From Phytohabitans flavus (lineage in GTDB: Bacteria; Actinomycetota; Actinomycetes; Mycobacteriales; Micromonosporaceae), in contig NZ_AP022870.1 of NCBI RefSeq assembly GCF_011764545.1, positions 2,588,001 through 2,652,000 on the forward strand: a stretch of 64,000 nucleotides of DNA. The letters are read 5' to 3'. Positions 1 to 8,340 of the stretch are shown here, piece after piece (the stretch's first letter is position 1; every line of letters starts with the position of its first letter). The notes under the pieces are model-generated. The model searched no databases and was not told the origin of the DNA. It was given only the letters and a program-made list of their open reading frames with translations. Position numbers and translations under genes: made by a program.

Positions 1-1268
1 ATCAGCAGCCGCGGCTCGGTGATCAGCCACCGGGCCAGCAGTACCTTCTGCTGGTTGCCGCCGGACAGGTCGCGGACCGGTGCGTCCGGGTTGGCCGGCC
101 GGATGTCCAGCGCCTTGATGTACCTGTCGACGAGCTCGTCCTGCCGCCGGCGCGGGATGGGCCGGGTCCAGCCCCGCGTGGCCTGCATGGCGAGGACGAT
201 GTTCTCCCGCACGGTGAGCTCCTCGATGAGCCCTTCGGTGCGGCGGTTCTCCGAGCAGAACGCGATGTTCTTCGCCATCGCCGACCGCGGCCCGCGCATC
301 GTGACCGCCCGGCCGTCGACGGCGAGCTGGCCGTGGTCGGCCCGGTCCGCGCCGTAGAGCAGGCGGGCCACCTCGGTGCGGCCGGAGCCGAGCAGGCCGG
401 CCAGGCCGACCACCTCTCCCTTGTGGATGGTCAGGCTGAACGGTGCCACCGCCCCCTTGCGCCCCAGCTCCCGCGCGTCCACAAGCGGTACGTCACCCTC
501 CTGCGCGCGCTTGGGCCGGTCCTCCAGCCGCTCCAGGACCTCCAGCTCCTTGCCGATCATCTTGCCGATCAGGTCGATCAGCGTCAGCTCGGCGGTCCGG
601 TACTCGCCGACCCGCCGGCCGTTGCGCAGCACGGTGATCCGGTCGGCGATCTCGTACACCTGGTCCAGGAAGTGCGTGACGAACAGGATCGCGATGCCCT
701 CGTCCTTGAGCTGCCGCATGACCCGGAAGAGCTGCCCCACCTCACCGGCGTCCAAGCTCGACGTCGGCTCGTCGAGGATCAGCACCTTGGCCGAGATGTC
801 GATCGCTCGGGCGATCGCGACCATCTGCTGCACCGCGATCGAGTACGTGCCGAGCATCGCGGACACGTCGATGTCGAGCTGGAGCCGGCGCAGCAGCTCG
901 CTCGCCCGTCTCTCGACAGTGGACCACCGGATGTGGCCGAGGAGGCGCGGCTCGCGCCCGATGAAGATGTTCTCCGCCACCGAGAGGTTGGGGCAGAGGT
1001 TGATCTCCTGGTAGACGGTGCTGATGCCGGCGTGCTGGGCCTGGAGCGGCCCGCTGAACTCCACCGGCCGGCCGTCCAGCACGATGCTGCCCTGGTCGAT
1101 GTCGTACACACCGGTGAGCACCTTGATGAGGGTGGACTTGCCGGCGCCGTTCTCGCCCATGAGGGCGTGCACCTCACCCGGCAGCAGCCGGAAGTCGACC
1201 TCGCTCAGCGCCTTGACGCCGGGAAACTCCTTGCCGATCCCGGTCATCGTCAGGATGGCCTCGGTCAC
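1..1268 (-). CDS. Sugar ABC transporter ATP-binding protein (MglA/RbsA/YtfR type), 3' end outside window
   Basis: This is the energising subunit of a ribose/galactofuranose-class sugar importer at the cytoplasmic face of the membrane. It has two ABC cassettes in one chain. The first has Walker A GENGAGKST (about residues 38-46) and Walker B LILDEPTSS. The second begins near residue 255 (LAGLLGSGRTE) and has its signature DLSGGNQQKVLLARWL just before the window edge. About 422 of the usual roughly 500 residues are visible. The second Walker A is degenerate, as is usual in the second half of this family. The start is taken as GTG 1268, preceded by a modest purine-rich stretch. It lies 66 bp downstream of the binding-protein gene, with a strong stem-loop between them. 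Permease genes are expected beyond the edge. Confidence 0.93.
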   Translation of the reverse strand, partial: MTEAILTMTGIGKEFPGVKALSEVDFRLLPGEVHALMGENGAGKSTLIKVLTGVYDIDQGSIVLDGRPVEFSGPLQAQHAGISTVYQEINLCPNLSVAENIFIGREPRLLGHIRWSTVERRASELLRRLQLDIDVSAMLGTYSIAVQQMVAIARAIDISAKVLILDEPTSSLDAGEVGQLFRVMRQLKDEGIAILFVTHFLDQVYEIADRITVLRNGRRVGEYRTAELTLIDLIGKMIGKELEVLERLEDRPKRAQEGDVPLVDARELGRKGAVAPFSLTIHKGEVVGLAGLLGSGRTEVARLLYGADRADHGQLAVDGRAVTMRGPRSAMAKNIAFCSENRRTEGLIEELTVRENIVLAMQATRGWTRPIPRRRQDELVDRYIKALDIRPANPDAPVRDLSGGNQQKVLLARWLITEPRLL

Positions 1269-1286
1269 CTGCCTGCCCTTCTCGGG

Positions 1287-1328
1287 AGCGGCCGCCCCGC
1301 CCGCCGCGCTGAGGACGGGGCGGCCGCT
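1287..1328 (-). terminator. Intercistronic stem-loop between binding protein and ATPase genes
   Basis: A perfect 13-bp inverted repeat (arms 1287-1299 and 1316-1328, 16-nt loop) lies between the binding-protein stop and the ATPase start. It has no T run. In sugar ABC operons such structures commonly stabilise the upstream mRNA or attenuate read-through, so that binding protein is made in excess over ATPase and permease. Confidence 0.7.
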
Positions 1329-1334
1329 GTGGGG

Positions 1335-2318
1335 TCAGTACTGCCGCTCGGGCAGGACGGCTTTGGCCTGCTCCTGGGTGAAGGTGGTCTCCTTGGTGAT
1401 CACCCGAGGCTCGACGGTCTCACCCGCGTTGACCTTCTTGACCAGCTCCATCAGCTGTGGGCCGAGCAACGGGGAGCACTCGACGATAAAGTTGATCTTT
1501 CCGTCGGCCAGGGCCTGCATGCCGTCGCGGACCGCGTCCACAGTGATGATTTTGATGTCGGTGCCAGGTTTCTTGCCCGCGCCTTCGATGGCCTCGATCG
1601 CGCCCAGGCCCATGTCGTCGTTGTGGGCGTAGAGCACGTCGATGTCCGGGTTGGACTTCAGGAAGGCCTCCATGACCTCCTTGCCCTTGGCGCGGGTGAA
1701 GTCGCCGGTCTGTGAGGCGACGACCTTGAACTTCGGCTCGGCGGCGATGACGTCGCCGAAGCCTTTCTTGCGGTCGTTGGCCGGGGCGGAGCCGGTGGTG
1801 CCCTGGAGCTCGACGATGTTCACCGGATCGGTCGCCGAGGCGTACTCCTTGACCAGCCAGTCACCGGCCTTCTTGCCCTCCTCGACGAAGTCGGAGCCGA
1901 TGAAGGTCTTGTACAGGCTGGTGTCGGGGGAGTCGACCGCGCGGTCGGTGAGGATGACCGGGATGTTGGCGTCCTTGGCCTCCTTCAACACCGTGTCCCA
2001 GCCGGACTCGACGACCGGGGAGAAGGCGATGATGTCGACCTTCTGCTGGATGAACGAGCGGATTGCCTTGATCTGGTTCTCCTGCTTCTGCTGGGCGTCG
2101 GAGAACTTGAGGTCGATCCCAGCTTCTTTCGCCGAGTCCTGGATGGACTTGGTGTTCGCGGTGCGCCAGCCGCTCTCGGCGCCGACCTGGGAGAACCCTA
2201 GGGTGATCTTCCCGTCGTCGGAACCGGAGCCGGCGCCGTCATCACCGCCGCCGCACGCCGTCACGGTGACGGCGGCCAGCAAGCCGGCGACCACCGCCGC
2301 GGACCATCTCCTGATCAT
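1335..2318 (-). CDS. Sugar-binding lipoprotein of ABC transporter (YtfQ-like, Peripla_BP_4)
   Basis: Extracytoplasmic sugar-binding lipoprotein of about 327 aa, the first gene of the importer operon. A signal peptide (residues 1-22) ends in the lipobox VTAC, so Cys22 is the likely lipidated residue. The mature protein starts with a Gly/Ser/Asp-rich linker. The core reads as a family-1 periplasmic binding protein with GFSQVGAESGWR and KSIQDSAKE, closest in my recognition to galactofuranose/YtfQ binders (FSPVVESGWDTVLKEAK, ILTDRAV). The ATG at 2318 follows a GGAGG-like site. The operon is probably controlled by the divergent LacI protein through operators in 2319-2644. The actual sugar is uncertain; operator similarity to the arabinanase gene suggests a pentose or arabinose-containing sugar (inference). 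Confidence 0.93.
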   Translation of the reverse strand: MIRRWSAAVVAGLLAAVTVTACGGGDDGAGSGSDDGKITLGFSQVGAESGWRTANTKSIQDSAKEAGIDLKFSDAQQKQENQIKAIRSFIQQKVDIIAFSPVVESGWDTVLKEAKDANIPVILTDRAVDSPDTSLYKTFIGSDFVEEGKKAGDWLVKEYASATDPVNIVELQGTTGSAPANDRKKGFGDVIAAEPKFKVVASQTGDFTRAKGKEVMEAFLKSNPDIDVLYAHNDDMGLGAIEAIEGAGKKPGTDIKIITVDAVRDGMQALADGKINFIVECSPLLGPQLMELVKKVNAGETVEPRVITKETTFTQEQAKAVLPERQY

Positions 2319-2644
2319 CGCTTCCTCCTGCCACGAAACTTGGTGCGAACCGCGCTAGGTGAGCGTTAACATTGACAACCGTGACGATCCTCGTCCGCTG
2401 AACGAGGATCGTCGTACCGCTGGCCGTATCAGGTCTTTGAAGATCCACACGCCATGGGAGATCGACATGGGTCGCGGAAGTGGCCTGTATCACCCTCCGC
2501 GAACGTGAATGTTACCGTTCTCCACACGCGCGTCAAGAGATGGTTCCGAATCTGTTGCCGATGCGTTGTCACCGGGCAGGACTCACGCATTGCGGCTCCG
2601 AGCGCTAACTTGTGATCGGTAACAACTGGGCTCAAGGGGGCGAT
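2319..2644. promoter_or_regulatory. Divergent promoter region with LacI-type operators and an 11-bp inverted repeat
   Basis: This 326-bp gap holds no gene. Three sites resemble actinobacterial LacI operators. Positions 2359-2374 read on the minus strand as AATGTTAACGCTCACC. Positions 2501-2520 form the imperfect palindrome GAACGTGAATGTTACCGTTC. Around 2598-2625 there are AGCGCTAAC and GGTAACAA. Between the first two lies a perfect 11-bp inverted repeat (2384-2394 with 2402-2412, 7-nt loop), either another protein site or a leader hairpin. Control of both flanking transcription units by the LacI protein is inferred. Confidence 0.6.
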
Positions 2645-3757
2645 GTGTCAGGGAAGCGACCGGCGGCCGACGACGGGCAGGCCGCCCGGACCGAGGGGGC
2701 GGCGCCGGCCCAGCCCCGCGGCTCGGTCATGCGCGACGTGGCCCGGCTGGCCGGGGTCTCGCACCAGACCGTGTCCCGTGTGCTCAACGAGCACCCCAAC
2801 GTGCGTCAGGAAACCCGGCGGCGGGTCCTGGAGGCGATGCAGGCGCTCAACTACCGGCGAAATCTCGCCGCCCGCACGCTTGTCACCCGCCGTTCCGGGA
2901 CGCTCGGCGTGGTCGGCCTGGAGACCACGCTCTTCGGGCCGGCTTCGATGCTGTACGGGATCGAGGACGCCGCCCGCACCGCCGGCTACTTCGTCACGGT
3001 CGCCTCGGTCCGCACGCTGGAGCGCCGCTCGGTGGTCGAGGCCGTCGACCGGCTGTGCCAGCAGTCGGTGGAAGGCATCATCGCGATCGCGCCAAAGCCT
3101 GCGGTGACCAACGCGCTCGTCCAGGTGCCGCCCGGGCTGGCCAGCGTCGGAGTGGGCGGCGGCGCGGACGACGACGCCGTGCCGACCGTCCGGATCGACA
3201 ACGCCGCCGGCGCCCGCCTCGCCACCCAGCACATGCTCGACTTAGGACACTCCACAGTGCACCATGTGGCCGGCCCGGCGGACTGGCCGGAGGCGCGCGA
3301 GCGCGTCGAGGGCTGGCGCAGCACGCTGTACGCGGCCGGTGCGCCGGTGCCACCGGTCGAGCCGGGGTCGTGGAGCGCGCAGTCCGGGTACGAGCAGGGC
3401 CAGGTGCTCGCCCGCGATCCCAGTGTGACGGCCATCTTCTGCGCCAACGACCAGATCGCGCTCGGCGTGCTCCGCGCGCTGCACGAGGCCGGCAAGCGGG
3501 TGCCGCGGGACGTGAGCGTGGTCGGCTTCGACGACATGCCCGACTCCGGCTACTTCCTGCCCCCGCTGACCACCGTCCACCAGGACTTCGCCGAGCTCGG
3601 GCGGCGCAGCCTCGCCGTACTCCTGGACCAGCTCAAGCAGGGCGGCGAGCGACCGCCGGACCATGTCCTTCTCGCGCCGGAGCTGGTGGTCCGGGCGAGC
3701 ACGGCCGCGGCCCGCCGGGCACGTCGCGGACCCGCGGGGCCGGCCGCGATCCGGTGA
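2645..3757 (+). CDS. LacI-family transcriptional regulator
   Basis: DNA-binding sugar repressor of about 370 aa. The N-terminal LacI helix-turn-helix reads MRDVARLAGVSHQTVSRVLN, followed by the hinge helix NLAARTLVTRRS and a periplasmic-binding-protein-like effector domain ending in the typical GFDDMPDSGYFLPPLTTV. An unusual 28-residue Ala/Gly/Pro-rich extension precedes the HTH. GTG 2645 is preferred because AAGGGGG sits about 5 nt upstream. A GTG at 2612 in the same frame has no ribosome binding site. The gene is divergent from the sugar importer, so autoregulation and control of that operon are likely. Confidence 0.92.
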   Translation: MSGKRPAADDGQAARTEGAAPAQPRGSVMRDVARLAGVSHQTVSRVLNEHPNVRQETRRRVLEAMQALNYRRNLAARTLVTRRSGTLGVVGLETTLFGPASMLYGIEDAARTAGYFVTVASVRTLERRSVVEAVDRLCQQSVEGIIAIAPKPAVTNALVQVPPGLASVGVGGGADDDAVPTVRIDNAAGARLATQHMLDLGHSTVHHVAGPADWPEARERVEGWRSTLYAAGAPVPPVEPGSWSAQSGYEQGQVLARDPSVTAIFCANDQIALGVLRALHEAGKRVPRDVSVVGFDDMPDSGYFLPPLTTVHQDFAELGRRSLAVLLDQLKQGGERPPDHVLLAPELVVRASTAAARRARRGPAGPAAIR

Positions 3758-3796
3758 CGCGCGTCGATCTGGCGCGGTGCTGATACCCTGCCGCGC

Positions 3797-4414
3797 GTGA
3801 TCATCTTCGGACTGTCCGTCTTCTACTTCATGGGCCTGATCGCCAAGGGCCGGTTCGCCTGCCCGAACTGCGGCGGCGACCGGGACTACGAGCACCGCAC
3901 CGCCCGCCGCTTCTTCACGCTCTTCTTCATCCCGGTGATCCCGCTGGACAAGGTGGGCGAGGTCGTGCGCTGCCAGACCTGCCGGGTCCGCTTCGACCCA
4001 GCCGTGCTCGCCGCGCCGACGAGCGCCCAACTCGCCAGCTCACTCCCCGCCGGCATGCGGGCCGTCGCGGCGGTGATACTGCGCGCCGGCGGGACGTCTG
4101 AAGCCGCCATCGGCGCCGCGCTCGCCGCCGTGCGTGCGTCCGGTGCGCAGGGGTACGACGTGGCGCACCTCCAGGCCGACCTGAACCAGCCCGCCGACGC
4201 GGCGGCCGAGCCCCTGCGCGCGCTCGCCGCACACCTGACGCTGGACGCCCGCGAGCGCTACCTCGCCGACGGCGCGCGGATCGGCCTCGCCGACGGCCAG
4301 CTCACCCCGGCCGAGCGGGAGGCGCTCGGCTGGCTGGCCAACGCCCTCGGCCTGACCCCGGCGCACGCGCTCGGCATCATCACCACCGTGGAGCAGTCCG
4401 CGCGTCTGGGCTGA
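3797..4414 (+). CDS. Zinc-ribbon protein with C-terminal TerB-like helical domain
   Basis: About 205 aa. A short hydrophobic N-terminus (FGLSVFYFMGLIAKG) is followed by two CxxC knuckles (CPNCGG and CQTCR) around a second hydrophobic stretch (FFTLFFIPVIPL). Together these form a membrane-associated zinc ribbon as seen in actinobacterial zinc-ribbon proteins. Residues from about 95 on are helical, and the segment LADGQLTPAEREALGWLANALGL resembles the acidic EF-like turn of TerB/DjlA domains. The function is unknown. There is no ribosome binding site: TACCCT at 3784-3789 lies 7 nt before GTG 3797, which suggests a leaderless transcript. Confidence 0.8.
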   Translation: MIIFGLSVFYFMGLIAKGRFACPNCGGDRDYEHRTARRFFTLFFIPVIPLDKVGEVVRCQTCRVRFDPAVLAAPTSAQLASSLPAGMRAVAAVILRAGGTSEAAIGAALAAVRASGAQGYDVAHLQADLNQPADAAAEPLRALAAHLTLDARERYLADGARIGLADGQLTPAEREALGWLANALGLTPAHALGIITTVEQSARLG

Positions 4415-4506
4415 TCACGGGTGGCCCGGCGGCCGCCGCGGTTGAGGCACGGACCCCTCGGGTAACCGGATGGAACGGCACAACCGAACCCGCCGGGAGG
4501 GTAACA

Positions 4507-5799
4507 ATGTCACGGTACGGGGACGAGGTCGCCGCGCTTGCCGCGCCACTGGAAAGTGCCGACGACTTCGACGTACTGCTGGACCGGGTCGGCACGGCCC
4601 GGGTCGTGATGCTGGGAGAGGCCAGCCACGGTACGCACGAGTTCTACCACTGGCGTGCGCAGCTCACCGAGCGGCTCGTCGAGGAGGCCGCCTTCTCGTT
4701 CGTCGCCGTCGAGGGCGACTGGCCCGACTGCGACCGCGTCAACCGCAGTGTCCGCTTGGAGGACGGGGCACCCGAGGACCCGCGGGCCGCGCTCGCGACG
4801 TTCGAGCGGTGGCCCACCTGGATGTGGGCGAACGACGAGACCGCCGACTTCGCGCAGTGGCTGCGCTGGCACAACGCCCAGCGCGACCCCGAGGTGCGCG
4901 CCGGCCTGCATGGCCTAGACGTGTATTCGCTGTGGGAGTCGCTCCGCGAGATCCTCGTGTATCTGCGCGAGCACGACCCGGAGCAGGTGCCGGCCGCACT
5001 CGCCGCGTACCGGTGCTTCGAGCCGTACGCGGATGACGCCCAGCTGTACGCGCTGTCCAGCCGCTTCGTCACGGCCTCCTGCGAGAACGAGGTCGTCGAC
5101 CTACTGGTGCGACTGCGCGAGCGGGCTCAGCAGGAGGACGGCCCGGAACGCTTCGCCGCATGGCAGAACGCCGAGGTGGTCGCCGGCGCCGAACGCTACT
5201 ACCGCGCCATGGTGCACGGCGGCCGCGAGTCGTGGAACGTCCGCGACCGCCACATGGACGCCACCCTCGCCCGCCTGCTCGACCACTATGGACCGGAGTC
5301 GAAGGCCGTCGTGTGGGCGCACAACACGCACGTCGGGGACGCCCGCGCGACCGACATGGGCGAGCGCGGCGAGGTGAACATCGGCCAGCTCGCCCGCGAG
5401 CGGTACGGCGAGGACGACGTCGTGCTGCTCGGCTTCGGCAGCCACCACGGCACTGTCGTGGCGGGCGACGGCTGGGGCGCGCCGATGGAGGAGATGCTCG
5501 TACCACCGGCCCGGGAGACCGCGCTGGAGGGCGTGCTGCACTCGGCGGCGCCGAAGCGGGGGCTGTTCGTGTTTCCGCCCCGTGAGGACCGTCCCGACCT
5601 GCTGACGGACACGCTCGACCACCGCGCGATCGGCGTGGTCTACCACCCGGAGCAGGACCAGTGGAGCAACTACGTGCCCACGGTCCTCGGCGACCGGTAC
5701 GACGCGTTCTGCTGGTTCGACGAGACCCGCGCGGTGAGTCCGATGCGGGTGCCGCCGGCGCCGATCTTCGAGCCCGAGACATACCCCTCGGGCGTCTAA
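4507..5799 (+). CDS. Erythromycin esterase family protein
   Basis: About 430 aa, the full length of the erythromycin esterase-like family (EreA/succinoglycan-type hydrolases). Conserved features include the N-terminal GEASHGTHEFY, AVEGDWPDC, the WMWANDE segment and VVWAHNTHVGDARA, which holds the conserved His pair. In EreA-type enzymes these His and Glu residues open macrolide lactones. Most chromosomal actinomycete members have no known drug substrate, so a resistance role is not claimed. GGGAGGG lies about 6 nt before ATG 4507. A strong hairpin terminator follows the stop codon. Confidence 0.88.
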   Translation: MSRYGDEVAALAAPLESADDFDVLLDRVGTARVVMLGEASHGTHEFYHWRAQLTERLVEEAAFSFVAVEGDWPDCDRVNRSVRLEDGAPEDPRAALATFERWPTWMWANDETADFAQWLRWHNAQRDPEVRAGLHGLDVYSLWESLREILVYLREHDPEQVPAALAAYRCFEPYADDAQLYALSSRFVTASCENEVVDLLVRLRERAQQEDGPERFAAWQNAEVVAGAERYYRAMVHGGRESWNVRDRHMDATLARLLDHYGPESKAVVWAHNTHVGDARATDMGERGEVNIGQLARERYGEDDVVLLGFGSHHGTVVAGDGWGAPMEEMLVPPARETALEGVLHSAAPKRGLFVFPPREDRPDLLTDTLDHRAIGVVYHPEQDQWSNYVPTVLGDRYDAFCWFDETRAVSPMRVPPAPIFEPETYPSGV

Positions 5800-5826
5800 C
5801 CGCTCCGTCCACAGTGCGTAGACATA

Positions 5827-5856
5827 GGACGACCGCGGCCCAGGCCGCGGTCGTCC
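5827..5856 (+). terminator. Hairpin terminator after the erythromycin esterase-like gene
   Basis: A perfect 14-bp inverted repeat (5827-5840 with 5843-5856) with an almost absent loop lies 27 bp after the stop codon and between convergent genes. There is no clear T run, as is usual for actinomycete terminators. Confidence 0.75.
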
Positions 5857-5870
5857 GGGCGGATCATAAA

Positions 5871-5948
5871 GATTTGGGCTACCGCGACGTCCGTTGTGGT
5901 CCGGACCGCTGCTCCCGCGGCCTCACCCTCCGCGCTTCACAACCAAAC
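5871..5948 (+). repeat. Dispersed intergenic repeat, copy 1 (short form)
   Basis: The core at 5878-5934 is the 57-bp unit found six times in this window (GCTACCGCGAYGTCCG, then the palindrome GGTCCGGACC, then GCTCCCGCRGCCTCACC). Flanking GATTTGG and TTCACAACCAAACCC are shared with copy 4 near 32.2 kb. It lies between convergent genes, oriented with the upstream plus-strand gene. Confidence 0.9.
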
Positions 5949-5957
5949 CCGCCCGGG

Positions 5958-6884
5958 TCAGAGGGTGAGGACGATCTTGCCGGTGGTGTGGCCGCGTTCG
6001 CCGAGCTCGTGGGCTCGCGCGGCCTGTTCCAGTGGCAGCGTCCTGTCGATGGTGACCCGCAGGCGGCCGGACTCGGCGAGGGCGGCCACCTCGCGCATGC
6101 CAGCCTGGTCGGCCTCCACGACCATGAACGCCGCGCGTTTGCCGGCCTCCCGTGCGGGGCCGGTGAGCGCCGCCTCGGCCGGTGAGGCGAGCGAGACGAC
6201 GAGCCCGCCCGGCTTGAGGACGCGCAGTGAGCGTGGACCGTACTCGCCGCCGATGGTGTCGACGACCACGTCGACGTCCCGTACGGCGGCGGTGAAGTCG
6301 ACCGTCGTGTAGTCGATGACCTCGTCGGCGCCGACTCCCTTGACGAACGCGTGCTTCGCGCCGCTCGCCGTGCCGATCACCTCCGCGCCGAGCACCTTGG
6401 CGATCTGCACCGCGACATGGCCGACCCCGCCCGCCGCGGCGTGTACGAGAACGCGCTGCCCCGGTCGTACCGCAGCGGTGTCCACAAGCGCCTGCCACGC
6501 GGTTAGGGCGACCATCGGCAGGCCGGCGGCCTCCACATGGGACAGTGACGCGGGCTTGCGGGTCAGGTGGCGGGCGGGGGAGGCGAGGTACTCCGCGTAC
6601 GCGCCGGCCGGCCGAGGCTGCCACGGCATGCCGAACACCGCGTCGCCGGGCGCGTGCAGCGTCACGCCCGGTCCCACCGCCTCGACAACGCCGGAGACGT
6701 CCCACCCCAGCCGGATCGGCCGCCCGGCGAGGCCGCCTGTGGCGCGGTGCCAGTAGTCGGTCGGGTTCACCGCTGCCGCGTGTACCCGTACCAGCACCTC
6801 GGCGAAGCCCGGCTCCGGCCGCGGCACCTCGACCACCTTCAGCACCTCGGGCCCGCCGAGGACGTCCTGTCCAATCGCTCGCAT
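5958..6884 (-). CDS. Zinc-independent quinone oxidoreductase / NADP-dependent MDR alcohol dehydrogenase family
   Basis: About 308 aa, a typical length for the quinone reductase branch of the medium-chain dehydrogenase/reductase superfamily. The GroES-like N-terminal domain (residues 1-110; HAAAVNPTDYWHRATGG, GWDVSGVVEAVG) lacks the structural zinc cysteines. The Rossmann domain carries VLVHAAAGGVGHVAVQIAKVLGAEVIG, the NADPH-binding AxxGxxG. The C-terminus ends TTGKIVLTL, typical of the family. ATG 6884 is chosen because the conserved N-terminus begins there. It is divergent from a GlxA-type regulator 72 bp away, which may sense an electrophile and control it (inference). Confidence 0.92.
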   Translation of the reverse strand: MRAIGQDVLGGPEVLKVVEVPRPEPGFAEVLVRVHAAAVNPTDYWHRATGGLAGRPIRLGWDVSGVVEAVGPGVTLHAPGDAVFGMPWQPRPAGAYAEYLASPARHLTRKPASLSHVEAAGLPMVALTAWQALVDTAAVRPGQRVLVHAAAGGVGHVAVQIAKVLGAEVIGTASGAKHAFVKGVGADEVIDYTTVDFTAAVRDVDVVVDTIGGEYGPRSLRVLKPGGLVVSLASPAEAALTGPAREAGKRAAFMVVEADQAGMREVAALAESGRLRVTIDRTLPLEQAARAHELGERGHTTGKIVLTL

Positions 6885-6956
6885 GTCCGGCAGCCTGCCG
6901 GCCGGGGTGCCGGGCAAGCGAGTGGCCAGACCGCCAATATGTGCAAGGATCGCGCC

Positions 6957-7931
6957 ATGCACCGCGTCGCCGTACTCGCCCTCGACGGGGTCTACCCGTT
7001 CGAGCTGAGCATCCCGAAGCGCATCTTCGGCACCGCCACCGGCCCCGACGAGCGCCCACTGTACGAGGTGCTGACCTGCGGCGTCGACGGCGGGCCGGTC
7101 ACCACCGACGCCGACTTCACGCTCTCCGTCGAGCACGGACCCGAGCTGCTGGCCACCGCCGACACGCTGGTGATCCCGCCGTTCGCGCGGTGCGAGGAGG
7201 TGGACCGCGACTGGCTGCCGGGGCCGCTCGCCGCCGCGCTCGCCCACCGAAGGCCCGGCACCCGCGTCGTGTCGATCTGCACGGCGGCGTACGTCCTGGC
7301 GGCCGCCGGCCTCCTCGACGGCCGCCCGGCGACCACCCACTGGAACCAGGCCCGGCACTTCCAGCGCACGTTCCCGGCCGTCGACCTGCGCCCCGGCGTG
7401 CTCTTCGTGGACGACGGCGACCTGCTCACCGCCGCCGGTGTCGCGGCCGGCATCGACCTCTGCCTGCACCTGGTCCGCCGCGACCACGGCACCGAGGTGG
7501 CCAACCGCGTGGCCCGCCTGTGCATCGTGCCGCCGTGGCGGGACGGCGGGCAGGCGCAGTTCGTGGAGCGGCCGGTACCCGAGCCGGACACGGCCACCAC
7601 CGCCGGGGTACGGGAGTGGGCGCTGGGCCGGCTGCGCGAGCCGCTCTCACTGTCCACATTGGCGGCGCGGGGGCGGATGAGCGTGCGTACGTTCAGCCGC
7701 CGCTTCCGGGACGAGGTCGGCATGACTCCCGGGCAGTGGCTGATCCAGCAGCGGATCGAGCACGCCCGCCACCTGCTGGAGACCACCGACCTCGCGGTGG
7801 ACCGGGTGGCCGCCGAGGCGGGGCTGGGCACCGGCGCCTCGCTGCGCCAGCACCTGACCGCCGCCGTGGGGCTGCCCCCGACCGCGTACCGCCGCCGCTT
7901 CCGCGGCACGCCCGCAGCGCTCGCCGACTGA
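6957..7931 (+). CDS. GlxA-family transcriptional regulator (DJ-1/PfpI domain plus AraC HTH)
   Basis: About 324 aa. Residues 1-170 form a DJ-1/PfpI-like class I amidotransferase fold (HRVAVLALDGVYPFELS, then TRVVSICTAAYVLAAAGLLDGRPATTHW), a ligand-sensing module that keeps the elbow Cys in VSICTAAY. Residues about 215-315 form an AraC-type double helix-turn-helix (LSTLAARGRMSVRTFSRRFRDEVGMTPGQWL and the second HTH with GLPPTAYRRRF). AAGGA lies 7 nt before ATG 6957. It is divergent from the MDR quinone reductase, its likely target. Confidence 0.93.
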   Translation: MHRVAVLALDGVYPFELSIPKRIFGTATGPDERPLYEVLTCGVDGGPVTTDADFTLSVEHGPELLATADTLVIPPFARCEEVDRDWLPGPLAAALAHRRPGTRVVSICTAAYVLAAAGLLDGRPATTHWNQARHFQRTFPAVDLRPGVLFVDDGDLLTAAGVAAGIDLCLHLVRRDHGTEVANRVARLCIVPPWRDGGQAQFVERPVPEPDTATTAGVREWALGRLREPLSLSTLAARGRMSVRTFSRRFRDEVGMTPGQWLIQQRIEHARHLLETTDLAVDRVAAEAGLGTGASLRQHLTAAVGLPPTAYRRRFRGTPAALAD

Positions 7932-8010
7932 GCGGCACACGGGCGGGATTGATCGGCGCGCTCGCGGCCTGGGTCGGCACGCCGGCGGCGTGAGAGGGCA
8001 CACTGACGGC

Positions 8011-8328
8011 ATGATTTTGACTGCCGCCAGTGTCGTGCTCGCCGCCGGCGCGATCGTCCTGATCTTCGTCGGCCAGTGGCTGCCCGCCAGCGCCCTCCTG
8101 TTCGTCGCTACCGTGACCGCGCTGGTCGGCAGTCACCGGACGAAGACGCGGCGGGAGGCCGAGTTCCGGTCCCGGTTCCACTCGGTGGAGCGGATCAGGG
8201 AGACCCACGACCTGAGCGGCTTCCAGCGGATCCGCGAGCAGGCCGGCGAGCTGGCCGCGGTACGCGCTGTGCGCAAGGAGTTCCCCGGCATCTCCCTCAC
8301 CGACGCGGTCCTCCTGATCCGCACCTGA
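8011..8328 (+). CDS. Small membrane protein, unknown function
   Basis: About 105 aa. Two hydrophobic helices occupy residues 1-45 (ILTAASVVLAAGAIVLIFVG and ALLFVATVTALVG). A basic cytoplasmic tail follows (RTKTRREAEFRSRFHSVERIRE), ending in a conserved-looking helical segment (AAVRAVRKEFPGISLTDAVLLIR). I do not recognise the family. ATG 8011 is chosen over the in-frame GTG 7990 because the hydrophobic segment starts directly after it; no good ribosome binding site favours either. The tail suggests membrane anchoring with a cytoplasmic interaction helix. Confidence 0.6.
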   Translation: MILTAASVVLAAGAIVLIFVGQWLPASALLFVATVTALVGSHRTKTRREAEFRSRFHSVERIRETHDLSGFQRIREQAGELAAVRAVRKEFPGISLTDAVLLIRT

Positions 8329-8340
8329 CCGGCGCGCCGC

